A DNA stretch of 64,000 nucleotides, from the NCBI RefSeq assembly GCF_040958095.1, contig NC_091219.1, positions 26,842,023-26,906,022 on the forward strand, written 5' to 3'. Position 1 is the stretch's first letter. Each line of letters begins with the position of its first letter. Origin of the DNA: Procambarus clarkii (Eukaryota; Arthropoda; Malacostraca; Decapoda; Cambaridae). Positions 1-12,200 of the stretch are shown in pieces. The translations under genes were made by a program, and so were the position numbers. The notes under the pieces are model-generated. The model searched no databases, was not told where the DNA came from, and worked only from the letters and a program-made list of their open reading frames with translations.

Positions 1-228
1 ACAGATCTATAAAAATTATTCATATGTTGTGATCTACAGTATTTAAAATTAGCTATTATAATGAATATCTAGAAGAAAATGTCTGTATCTGTCTGAGGTT
101 GGAGGAGAGATGCATGGGGTTAGCCTCACGGATATTTACATGGTGATTTATGGTATAGCGTATCAAAGGGTAACTGGGGTCATGCCATCCTCATACCCCT
201 AGCCCCCTCTTTAACATGGATTGACTCC

Positions 229-350
229 TGAACAAACCCACAAGGGCCATGACGAGGCCCGTCGTAGCTCAGTCAATTAAGGCAGCGTCTGGGACGCTCC
301 TGGACGCAGGTTCGAATCCTCGTCACGGCCCTTGTGGATTTGTTCATTTG
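229..350 (+). repeat. tRNA-derived SINE, family A, with foldback end
   Basis: The segment at about 259-334 looks like a tRNA: an A-box-like GTAGCTCAGTCAATTAAGG and a B-box GGTTCGAATCC. It is followed by CACGGCCCTTGTGGATTTGT. The sequence just before it (231-257) is the reverse complement of that end (318-344), so the copy folds back on itself. A close copy lies at 58077-58160 and an inverted one at 61955-62035. The flanks and copy number argue for a SINE and against a working tRNA gene. Confidence 0.75.
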
Positions 351-507
351 ATGCATCACTTTACTGTGATTTCTGTGTGTAATGGACTGACTCCTGTTCC
401 AAATCCCAATAAATCCTATGAAGTATGAAATGTAGGATTGATTGTTCATAGTGTTAAAACTAATTTTATGCTGTTATTGTCATTGAATCAATGAGAAATT
501 CAGTAGG

Positions 508-724
508 AGCCATGAGGAGGATTCGAATCCATTCTCTTGGTATTGGCAACTAAATGCCCTAGACCACTAAACAATGACATGGTCAGAGGCAATGCAACCT
601 GGAATTCCACTTAATCCTCTAGGGGTCTTGTGGCTTCCAACTGAAGACCAGTCAGGATTTTACACATTGCCCGTATGCACTCGTGCCTTATTGTCCAGTA
701 GTTCTACCTTCAACGCTTCTTGTC
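508..724 (-). repeat. tRNA-derived SINE with unrelated body, minus strand
   Basis: On the minus strand there is an A-box-like TAGTGGTCTAGG and a B-box GGATTCGAATCC at about 515-575. The adjoining body (575-724) matches the body next to the SINE at 62036-62180, with shared words such as AGGGTTTTACACAATTCCCC-like and the same order. It is an old, diverged copy. Confidence 0.55.
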
Positions 725-3251
725 AAATGCACAATGAAAAGGTGGGAGGGAGAGGCAGAGGGAACGGGTGCAGGAGAAGTGACAGAATGCATTACTATTA
801 TAAATTTACATTCCAGCCTAACTTCCTAACCTTTATTGTAGAGGACACGAGGCTGCTCCACCAATGGTTGGCTGCAGTGGTCACCATATAGGTGTGCTAT
901 TATCTGTTATAGTTATAATCTTCATGGTTTTCTGATCAAGTGCCACCAGTAACCATTGATCCATTTTCTTTTTTTTAAATAATTTTTTTCCAGCAATTGA
1001 AGACAACTAAGGAGCATGTGATAAATGTTTAAGGCAAAGATTCAAATTATTTTAAATAAATGAAAAACTTAAGAAACACATGCTGTGTACAGTTTATTTG
1101 TGAATGGTGTTAACATTGAGGTGAAGCTATATATTTCATAAAAGTTTGAGATTTCTGCTAATTTTTCAAAATTGACAAATAATAAGTGTATACAGCTTTA
1201 CCTAGAGATTTACACAAAATGATTCAATGTGATTCATAAAAAAAAATAGTTTACCCATAATTAAATAGGGTTGATCTACTAATTATAACTTAATTTAGAA
1301 ACTTTCCAGAGTGGCCAGTGAAAAACTGTCATGCATTGGCAAGTGAATGATATTCATAATTCCACTTGAATGAACCGGATTTACCAGTGAAATAAAGGAG
1401 CTTCTCATAAGGGTCTTCTCTATTTGTTACCTTAAAATAACTAGTTAAAATGAAAGTTTATTCTCCTGAATTTCTGACAAATATCTTATTGAAAAGGTAT
1501 ACAAGCTAAATATTGCTATTATTTTCTTTGCAAATATAAATGTTTATATTGATAAATACCAAGCATAAGCAGCGTGCAGTATTACCATAAAATCTATATG
1601 ACTAAAAATTTAATTTAAAGTTTGTTGCTCTCAATACTTCAGAACAGATACAGTAACTCCATTCATATAAAATACAAGGAATACAGTCTTCCAAAGATAT
1701 GAACAGTAAATTGTTCTTAATCTTTCATTCCAGATGCAGGTAACCAGGCTCACAATTCAAGCAAGAATGAATAAACATGAAACTCCTCCAAAAAGATCCA
1801 GCAACGAACACTGCAAGTCAACAGGGTAAAACACTCCTAACTGCACCAAAGATTCTCTGGTTATATAACTGTTCACATATACCTACAGTTGTTGCATTAA
1901 AGAACTAGTAACGTTATATTTAAAAATTGGTTCCTATGGATACGATTTAATGTACAGTACAGTTAGTTACCCGTTTTCCAAATATACTCGACTCTCTTTT
2001 ATCTTGTAATTGCATTGAAAAACGTGAAATCACAATTTGACTCAAAAGTCAACGCTTTGTCCTTCATTCAGCCAAGGGCTTAGAGTAATCTGCCTTTCTT
2101 ACTTCGTGATAGCACTCTCTGGAATATATTATACAGCTACAATTTTATCTGAAGATAGTGTAAATAATGCTCCTCTAGGATCTAATTTCAACAGATTCAA
2201 TGTTTTAAGCTACAATTCAGTGTCTAAAAAGGAAATAAAAATTTTTGTATATATGGTATATATATATAATTAACTATTACAAGTTCTCATGCATTGAGGA
2301 ATATTAATATAGCTAACTGCCAGGCTGAAAACTTCTATAATGTCAAATTCCAAGACTTCCCAGCTCCATCTCAGTCAGGCTATTTTAGTACTTTAACTAC
2401 TCTTGTGTATATCAATCATCTGTGCAGCTAGTACACGTCCCTGTAGGGAGGTTCACCCTTAGAACCCCCTATCAGTGTCACTGCTTTGATACCTGCAGCC
2501 CAGGTATTGACAATGCAATCTCTTCTGAATACAACTACAGTATAAAAGCCAAAAGTTAAAAAAAAAATACCCCTTTGCCCTAAGCAGTATGCCATCAAGG
2601 CTGGTCAAAAATTGCACATAACTAACAGCTTGTAAATCAACATGCTATGTACACAGAGCTATGTACGTATTCCCAACGGAGAATAAAGGCGAGACATGAT
2701 ATTCGAAGTGAATACTGAAGATTACCATAAATGACTGATATTCCTTGCATACAAAATGACTGATCCAGACTGTCGCTCAACACATTAACAACATGCATCA
2801 GTTCTTAAAAACCAATTACATTAGTTAAGCTAATTTTTAATGATGTATCTAGGAGAGGTCATACAATTTCTTTCAATTCAGTAGATATAGATGCTTATAT
2901 ATTCTGAAAATTATAACTTCAATGCAACTACATACATCTCCTTTTAATAAGTTCCTAAAATTTATCTAGACAATTTTAAATAGATTAAATAATTTAACTG
3001 AAAATTATACAAAACTAAATTGCAGGATAAATAATAAAATAAAAAGGGTATATTGCAAAACATAGCTCCATTTCCAAAATGGCCTCAGCAACGAAATATG
3101 TTAATATCTTGAATATAATTTATATCATAATATTCTACAAAAAGGGGAATTAGTTCAGTTTATGTGCATTAAATAAAGGGTTGCAGGTGCACCTGTCAAT
3201 GTACACACTGTCATTACAAACAATAGTAAAGCAACACCCATGAGTGGACAA
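725..3251. other. 3' flank of NCBP1, no gene seen
   Basis: AT-rich sequence with no convincing ORF or RNA gene. It should include the NCBP1 3' UTR. One minus-strand ATTAAA (plus-strand 2943-2948) lies about 300 bp after the stop and is a possible poly(A) signal. Short AT repeats occur near 2250-2275. Confidence 0.5.
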
Positions 3252-6200
3252 TTATGAACGAAGAGCAACAAACTGATTGAAGGCATCAAGAATATGGGGG
3301 TCAAGATCTTGAGTGAAGAGCAGGGTACTCAGGGTCTGGCTGTAGCGCTCCACTTGGGTGTTGTGCTGAAAGAAAAATACACAACACCCGCATTAGTAAC
3401 TAATAGCTAGGTCAAACATGATTATATTGTAATTTACGCTGGCACAACAGGCATATATGTGGTAGGGGGCACTGAAAGGTAGTTTTCCAAAGGATAATTC
3501 GACAAGCAAAACATATTTATTTAAGAAGTTTAAAAAAGTCTGCTGTAACTATGTAGTCTAGTAATTCTGCCACCCAATACTATATGATGCAATCAGCTGT
3601 GCTTCTCCTGTAATAAAAGGTTTAAGTAATTGTGCTGGGAACCCACCTACCAAAATGTGTCCCTACAATGTGAAAAAATTGTCCTGAACCAGACTAGAAC
3701 CCCCCCCCCCCCGAAAAAAAGTCACATTGGAATTAATGACAGACAGAAGAAAGTGTAACAGTTTTCAAAGAAAGTAAGCATTAGGATTGGAATAGTCAAA
3801 GGAACCTAGATGAGTAAGGAAGGAGTAGACTAGTTAATGCTTTGAATGAACTTTGATATGCAAAGTAATGAATGACTTCTTGAGTCAGAAATCAAGGTAG
3901 TGGTGCATGATGCAGTACTGAAGGGAGGAAAAAAAAAAAAGTTTTGGGTGAAGAGTTTTGTTGCTTATGCTCCATGTGATGATTAAAGCAAGAATGAAAA
4001 ATATATTTTTAGGATATTTTAAAAAATAAATTCAGTATGATGCCAAGGAATTCAAGAATTTTGACAAATAATTTGGATGGTTAAATGTGAACTGACCCAA
4101 GATGTAAATGTTTAAATGATAAGGCAGTAGATAGCCTTATACACTGAAAGTTAACATATTACTAATGCACATTTGAAGTACAGAGATATACATAAGGACA
4201 CACAGTAGAGGAAGAGAGTAAACAGGTACACAAGTAAACAGGGCAAATTGACTACTTGTGGAGAGACGGACGATAACAAAGCAGTATGAGCAATATTTAA
4301 AGGTTAGTCTGATATCACAATAAGTGCTATAAACAACACAGTGGTAAAGCACATTATCTAAAACATCAATTGGATGTGAAAAAATTCTAGGCCTATGAAG
4401 TGTATTCTAGGCTTATAAAAATTGTCTTTAGGCCTATATTATATTTGAGATTATTCATTATGTTGTGTACTATTAGGAATTCGTCTCTTTGACAATACAA
4501 AGATCTCCATAAGTCCTGATCACAAGAAAGCTTTGCATTATCTTTACAGTACAAGGACAATAAAAAATTATTGTATATTGTCCTTATTCAAAATCATATA
4601 AGGACAATAACACAGTGGACAATAACAAATTTGATACACAAACAGAATCAAGGACTGCTCTAAACTTTCATTTCTCAGAGAAAACAAATATAAATAAACA
4701 GAAAACTGCCCCCCCCCCATAAAAACTGGTATCAAAGACCACAGACATAGGTATTTCATGGAGGTAATCCATAAGGAACTCATGCTCATGGCATTTAAAA
4801 TGACATTCAAGTTATTATCCAATTGGCACACAACATAAAACAAGATATATTTACCATCATGAAGATTTGATGGAGCCTGCCAATAGTCCAACGGTACCAG
4901 TGTGTGTTAAAGTCGCGGCCGTCTGTATCACAGCGCACAAGGTGCTCTGACAGAATCATGATAAAGCGCTGTGGAAACAAAGAGCAAGTGAGCAAGAACT
5001 GACAAATTTAGTAGTCAATTTTTCTTCTCCCTCTTCTATTGTTTATCACCACTTTCACTTCAGTAATTATATTACATGAATAGGATACAACAAATATGTT
5101 AAGTTAAACAGGGAATAAAGACAAATACCATTCTGTAATTACAAAATATATCATCCTTAATAATTATCTTTGTAACATTATTCTATTAAAATGTTAGCAT
5201 TCTGATGATGGCATCTAATCTCAGAAATTCTGAAAATCAATTTTTATTAACCAAGACTATGTTCAATATGAAAATGACCGAGGCTTTTAAAGAAGCTGCA
5301 TGCTTAACGATGTTATCCTACATCAGCTTGTCTGAAGCCTGACCCCAGGAACTCGTCTATTTAATGGGATAATTATTTGTTTCCATTAGGAATGAACTTT
5401 AGAGCTAAGTTATTTTATTAACTTGTAGTCATATCAGTAACAGAATGAAGTTCAAGCCAACTGCATATCAGAGCTTTAATATGGTAGGGTGACTAAATTA
5501 ACCCTCGAGACCAAATATAAGCCCCATAACATTAATATAAACAACATGCCTGAAATATGATAAGAAAAAGATTCTTTTGATCAGCCTGAGCAGCTTCAAG
5601 TTTTTCTTCCATTCTTTCTATTTCCTCTTCAGTGGGTCGTGGTCGCTGCTCTTCGTCATCCGATGAGGAATCGTCAGAATCATTCCCTGCTCGACGTTCG
5701 CGTGCATCGCTTACTTCCCGCTGTAATCGTCCCACATGCTTGTTCATCTTTCGAATAGTGGCATGAATGATTTCCCATATGTAATTCCTGAAAAAATGCA
5801 TTATTCTTGTTCACAAATAACATATAGAGCAAGACATTCTCTTAGTGTTCATCATTCATCACAACTATCCAAGATGAACCAACAAATATTCTGGATGAAA
5901 TTTACAACCACGTGTAAAGAAAGAAATACAGGCAATTCTCTTTGACACTTTACTCTTTGGTAAACACAAATGATGAAAGCTTGATACAACCCAGAATTTA
6001 ACATTGTAAAGAAAGGCTATTAAAGTATATATGCCATATAATTTAAAGTTGTCTTTGACTTGTTAGATCTGACCATATCACCTTAAATATTGAATTGTAT
6101 CAATTAAACTTTTGATTTACAAGACATAGATTTACACTGTGTAATAAAGTTATTGGTCCAGGAAGATGTATATTTCTTAAACAGAAATCTTGTGGTCAAA

Positions 6201-9200
6201 ATGTATGCAGGGTTCATAAAAAAGAAATAACTATATCAACAGAGTGAGAGCTAATGCTGGGGAACATCTCTCAGGTACACCAAATGTGCATCACATTCAC
6301 ACCTCCAGGTGTTCTAATATTGTCATACGTGCAAATGATTTCTGTGCACGGAGGTGGCTACCACACACACGAAACATACTTTGTAAACTCCGGCAACATT
6401 TCCTTGCTGAACATCCAGTTTGCAACGGAGGCACAGGAGACTATCTGGGTGCGGAGGAACTTGTCAGTAAGCATAACCATCATCTGTTGGTGGTGGACCC
6501 AAACTTCATGCATCTCACGCAACACCAAGATTTGAGCTTCCTCATTACTTCCAACTACTGATTCAAAAACCTGTTGGCAGTGTAAGAAATCAGATTATTT
6601 TTAAATATCTCAATATCCAATTATTGCTAAACATGTTAGTAAGACTACTTATAATTACGAGCACATTTCATCTAGTTTATAACTATACTATACACTCAAA
6701 TTACAATAGTTACACGACATATTTAATAACAGTAAAAAATTATCCAAGTTCATGATGCCTGTAAAAAATTATCTAAGTTTATGATGCCTACATGTGCAAA
6801 CTTTTTTCTCACATACTACTCTTTTCATGAAGAAATGTTTAAGCTTCAATTTGATTCCCACTGGGGACTTTGCCTACTTGAAGGTTAGCCCCATGTACAA
6901 TCTAGAGACTATTCACATGCCATCCAAGTGGTCGAGAATTTGGAATGCTCCTCCCAAGTGGAAGGAGCATTCAAAACAAGTCAAAGTATGCTACATGTTG
7001 GCTTTTGTTATTGAATAAAATAGTGCTTGCCATGTGTGCGCTCTAAGAAACTGTTGTTTAAAGGACACAAAAGTATAGTGTATTCACTACCCTTTGTGTT
7101 CTGATCTATTGTTTTCCCTCCATACTATAAGAATAAAGAACAGTAGTTCAAGAGTTTATCTTTAAGTTTCCACATAACAATTAAACTGGACTACATCTTG
7201 ACATGTGCTCACAACATGGCTAACAACTACAAATTACCTTGAGAAACTTGGAAATTCCAGCAAAAGCATGAGAGAAACTTTTCGACCCAAGATGAAGTAG
7301 TGTCTGAACAAAGACTTGAATCTGAATAGGATTATATGGTGGGTCTGTCTCATCATTTTCACGAAGTGGATTTGGAAGCTCATTGAGCGTTTGTATAACC
7401 TCAGTTGAAGTTCCTTTTGCTCGAACCACAGCTTCAAGGCGATGGGCAGCATCAGCACCAGGTATATCACCTGCAAATGTAGAAAAAACTTTGTATTATG
7501 AAGTTTTAATTATTTCCATGTTTGGTATGGTATATAACAAAGCACACAGTATCATAATGAAAAAAATATTAACTAGATATTTTTTATTGCACAAGATAAA
7601 GAGATATCACCTGGCTTTCATATACTGGACCTGGATATGAACAGAGTAGTGCAATGATCACAGGGTACAGCAGTGGAATAATAATAACGAGATCAGGAGT
7701 ATTAAATACATGGCTAATGTAATGAGCACAGGCTAATGGATGAGCAGAAGCTGCTCACAGACTTTGTGAGCAGCTTTTGTGAGCAGTCAAGCTGAGCAAA
7801 ATGAATTGGAAAGCAAGACCAAAATGGTCTTGCTTTCCAATTCATTTTGGTCAGCTTGACTTGCTTCAGATGCTGCTCTAAGCCATAGTCATGCACCAGT
7901 TCAGGTTCCTTCACTTTTTTTCTGAGGTTCTGGCATTTCAGTCCCTGGTCTCAGGGGTTTCTGGGATCCCTGCCAGAAACCCAGAAAATCATGCCAGTCC
8001 CTGGCATTTCCCTTTCCATGCCAGGTTTAGCTTCCTTCTCTCATTCTGCTCAGGGTCTGTGGTCCTGTTTCTGGTCTGATACCTTTGGGGGGTGGAATGT
8101 GGTGCCCCACTGAGTACTCAGGTCATCTTATACCATATATATCAGGAGGCAGCCTTCAAAGGCTCCTTTAGGATGGATGGAGAGGGAGCTGTTCTGACTT
8201 TCCTGCTTGCCCCCATAGGAGTCATGAATGTTGATTCCTGTGAATGGTGTTCTTACTGGCTCTTTTTCCAAAATGATTTGTCCATCCCAAAGAAATCTAG
8301 GGACCATACCAACCACATTTCACTGATAATGTAGAGGGGAGGGGAAGGGGTAATCATTCTAGGGCCCAACTCTCACACTCAATAAGGCTGACACCAACTA
8401 GCTTATGACTGTTCTCCATCCAAGGCCATTCATTGTGCAAAGTTGGGTGAAGCTAGCTCCATGTGTTTGGCCTCTGACCCTCATACAACCATACATAAAC
8501 ATAATATATAGACAATGATCCATACAAAAATGAATTAAACAAGAGCTAATTATACTGTCATACATTCATGTAAGGCAAAAATATGATTACTCACTAGCAT
8601 CAGCATTTGCATATTTGTATATTGGTTCTGGTTTGTGTGGTACAAAACAGTCAAACTGTTCAGGGACAACTTCTGCAATTCTCTGGCGATATGATAACCT
8701 GAAAACATTTCCAAGTATTAATTTTAGGTGCTAACTGAACACATTACAAAAATTACTTACTCTTATGTATAGAAAATTGAATACTAATAGCAATGCATGC
8801 AGTGCTACAAGGCAAGTAATACAGCAATATTTCAAGATTACATGGCTAAAATATATATAAATTATGGAATTCCTAGCCAAAATTAAATGAAAATCCAACT
8901 AGTACAAGAACCAAATGACGTAAAACAAGGGCTTGTGGCCAGCAGCAGAAGTGTGGAGTGAAAAGCTTATTAAACCTTAAACTGAACTACAGTATCACCA
9001 TGTGCGGACCACAACTGTCATGGTGGTAACCGTTATGTAAAGATTGGAGTTGTCAAACCAGTGTTTACATGCAAAGAGTACCCATATGGTTCAATTAGCT
9101 CTCTATAGAAGTCATTGCAATACCCAGGAGCCAAATTGGGCACCTTTAATAAAGTAGGCTCCTTTAAACAATGACTGCCTGAAATAAGACTGTTAACCTG

Positions 9201-12200
9201 GATTGATTCACACTATACATGGTTGACCACAGTGGCAACTCTCCAACCGCACACTTTTATGCACAGAAAGATGGACACGAGATAAAATCGCTAACAAAAA
9301 TTCCCCTAGAACAAAAGGAATGCAGACAAAGATTACTAAATTATAAAGTTTTTTAACGAGACATGCTGGAAAGCTAAAAATAGTTATAGAAAGGTAAGGA
9401 TAAAGTGCAGTTAATAGTAATGCACAAAACGAGCTAGAAATTAATGCAAATTACATGAATTAGCATAAGAAACTGTTAAAAGATGACACACTAGCAACAA
9501 AATGCCAAATATGTACCCAAGTTGCTGAACAGTCTTATAAAGATAATGATCAATGACCAGGCAAACAGTCTGAGGAATGCAAAGAATTAACTGTGTGGAA
9601 AAAGAGAAGTGTGCATAGAGCTGAAGAGAATTTAAGAATTATCCAAAATATAATCAGAAGACATACCATATGTGGAAACATTACCATCTGGTTACCCATA
9701 AAAACTGTGGCAGGAACATGTTAGGCCTTGCCAGGAAAAGGTTAATTCAACCTAAAAGTAGACAAGGGCTATATAACTTGTGTAGAGTTGCAGCACCAAG
9801 ACTGACTCACCTCATGGCTCTCTGGAGCACCTCGATGATGAACTTGGCTCTCGGATGCATGCCGTCCAGCTGTGATGCCTCCAGCCATTCATCCCATGAC
9901 CACTTAAACTGAAAGTTACTCAAGTGGTACGAAAACCAATTTACAAACCTAGGGAGAAAAAGTTATTAAATGCTTACTATAAATAGATAAATCAACTATA
10001 ATTAGTTAATATCCACTATTGTTCCTACTGTGATCATGATGTCACATATTTATGTTTCAAAACAAAAGTTAGGAAAGTGCAGCCTCAAAACAGTTATAAA
10101 ATTAATTCAACTTTATACAGGTTGTACATTATACAACGGTACGGGGGAACACGAGAAAATGTTTGCATGGACGTGTTTGTACACCAAATGTTCATAAAAC
10201 AAAGACTGCCTGTACTAGTATACACCTTATCTAAATCCCAAAAAAGTTGTAAGAAATCCAACCTGTCAAAACAGCATACGTTCATTGTGTCAATGCGGTC
10301 AAAAAGGAGTTCTACAGCTTGGGCCAGCACCTGCGGTGAACATAACAACATTAATAAGTAGGTGATGGGTCACAATAACATGGCTGGAAGATATGATACC
10401 GAACCTCACATCAGAAAATTAAGAAAGTGCAGATTTGAAACCCGTCCCTCAAATATTTTTCAAGTTAAAATTATGTACTATATGTTTCCCTCCTCTGTGC
10501 ACTCCACACACAGTCCTGTCCCTTCAGTCCTACCAAGCTCTGTGCACTCCACACACACAATCTTGTCTATTCAGTCCTACTTTTTGACAGAGGAGAGCTC
10601 CTTGCTAATCTCTTATCAACCATTTGTTGAGTCTTGTTTTTCACCCATCTCATACCTCCTATTTGATGCATCATTATTTACTTAGTTGTTCTTAGCTCTA
10701 CATAAGTTATATACAGTACATAACATCTCTTCAAATCTCTCCCCATCAGCACCTCAGTGCTCCCACAAGCTACCAACACCACCTGGTCTATTATTTTACA
10801 TAACAGAAATACTGAGCCCAAATAGTTCCTTACCTGAGGCATGGTGGCAGGTTGCAGTTTACAGAGCTCAATCAGGAGTGAGCCGTAGCAGATTTCAATG
10901 TAACGAGGCCCAGGCAGGTGGAAGAGCTCAGCCAGCACTACTTCAACAATCATGTACTCTAGAGGAATCTTGTGCTTCAGAGGAAAGTCCAGCAAAAAGG
11001 CAGCACTTCACACAAGACAGAATATGCACATATTATTTAATTGCCTTGACACCTAACAATAACATTTCTGCATATGAAGCTCCAATATATGCTTGCGTGT
11101 TTTCTCCCGAGCTGCCATTAAATTTGGCAGCTTAGCTGCCAAATTTAATGGCATTATACCATTTAATGGCATTATAATGGCATTATACCATGATTAAATT
11201 TAATCATTATACCAGCAAATGATTCTACTGTATATATAAATACATTACATACTGTAAGTTACATACATAACATATGTTACATATATATTGCAGTAACATA
11301 CAAGCACAAACCATCTCTCAATGAAGTGGACCTAAATTTATTTCTGTGCATGGTAAGACATTTTTCTAAATATCCTTAAGCCCAATGTAGGTGTTCACCA
11401 AGCAGTAAATAGACACCAAAGCTAGACATCCATTCCATTTTATCCTAGGGAAGGTCCGTTGTTGGCTTAGGTCATATGGGGATCTTGGCAAGTTGACCAA
11501 ATAGTGACATAATAGCTGGCTTTTTAAGTGGACTACAAGAAGCTACAAGAAGTGGGCTACTTGTAGCCCACTCTGGCAACCTTACAAACACTACCACACT
11601 CCAGCACCAACTGCATCAGAAGACCAGGTGTATATTCAATCCTAGCTAACAATCTGCTCCAATCCATTCTTGCCCTTTAACGTGTCCATGGTTATTCACA
11701 CTCGTTCACCGCTGTTTCACACTCGTGCACCACATTCCCTGTGTCACTGACCAGTAAAAGGTGAATAGCTCTCCCATTTCATTCAGTTTGTTCATCACTC
11801 ATAACAACCAATGTTTTTTTCTCCAAGAGATACTCCTGATAAGATTATTTACTCATACCAACCATTGTTTCCTTTCCAGGTGGTACTCTTTGATGATGTT
11901 GTGCAAGTGCTCCTCAATCAAGTAACGCTCAATGGAGTGGGCACCAGGCAAGACAGGACCTTCAGGACAGTCGGTGTAATCAAACAACCTGCAAGATAAT
12001 TTCAGATGTAACATTAAGATATTGTCTGTTTATCTATGCAAAATAACATATTGTCCATAAACACACCACACCACATAACACACACTATTCTTATCACACT
12101 CGGGCAGATTAGCGACCATAGTACTGTATACTATTTTTTGATCTACTGGGTAGTGCAATTGATATAGCATCTACTTCTCATGTTGGAGGTCTGGTGTTCG

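Noticed and set aside
259-334. A functional tRNA gene
   Set aside because: The fold is tRNA-like, but copies recur at 58.1 and 62.0 kb with SINE bodies; no proper acceptor stem pairing or terminator is evident.
6244-6561. 105-codon plus-strand frame
   Set aside because: It is the antisense shadow of NCBP1 exon 6570-6380.
10686-11135. 149-codon plus-strand frame
   Set aside because: Antisense shadow of the NCBP1 exon at 11005-10834.
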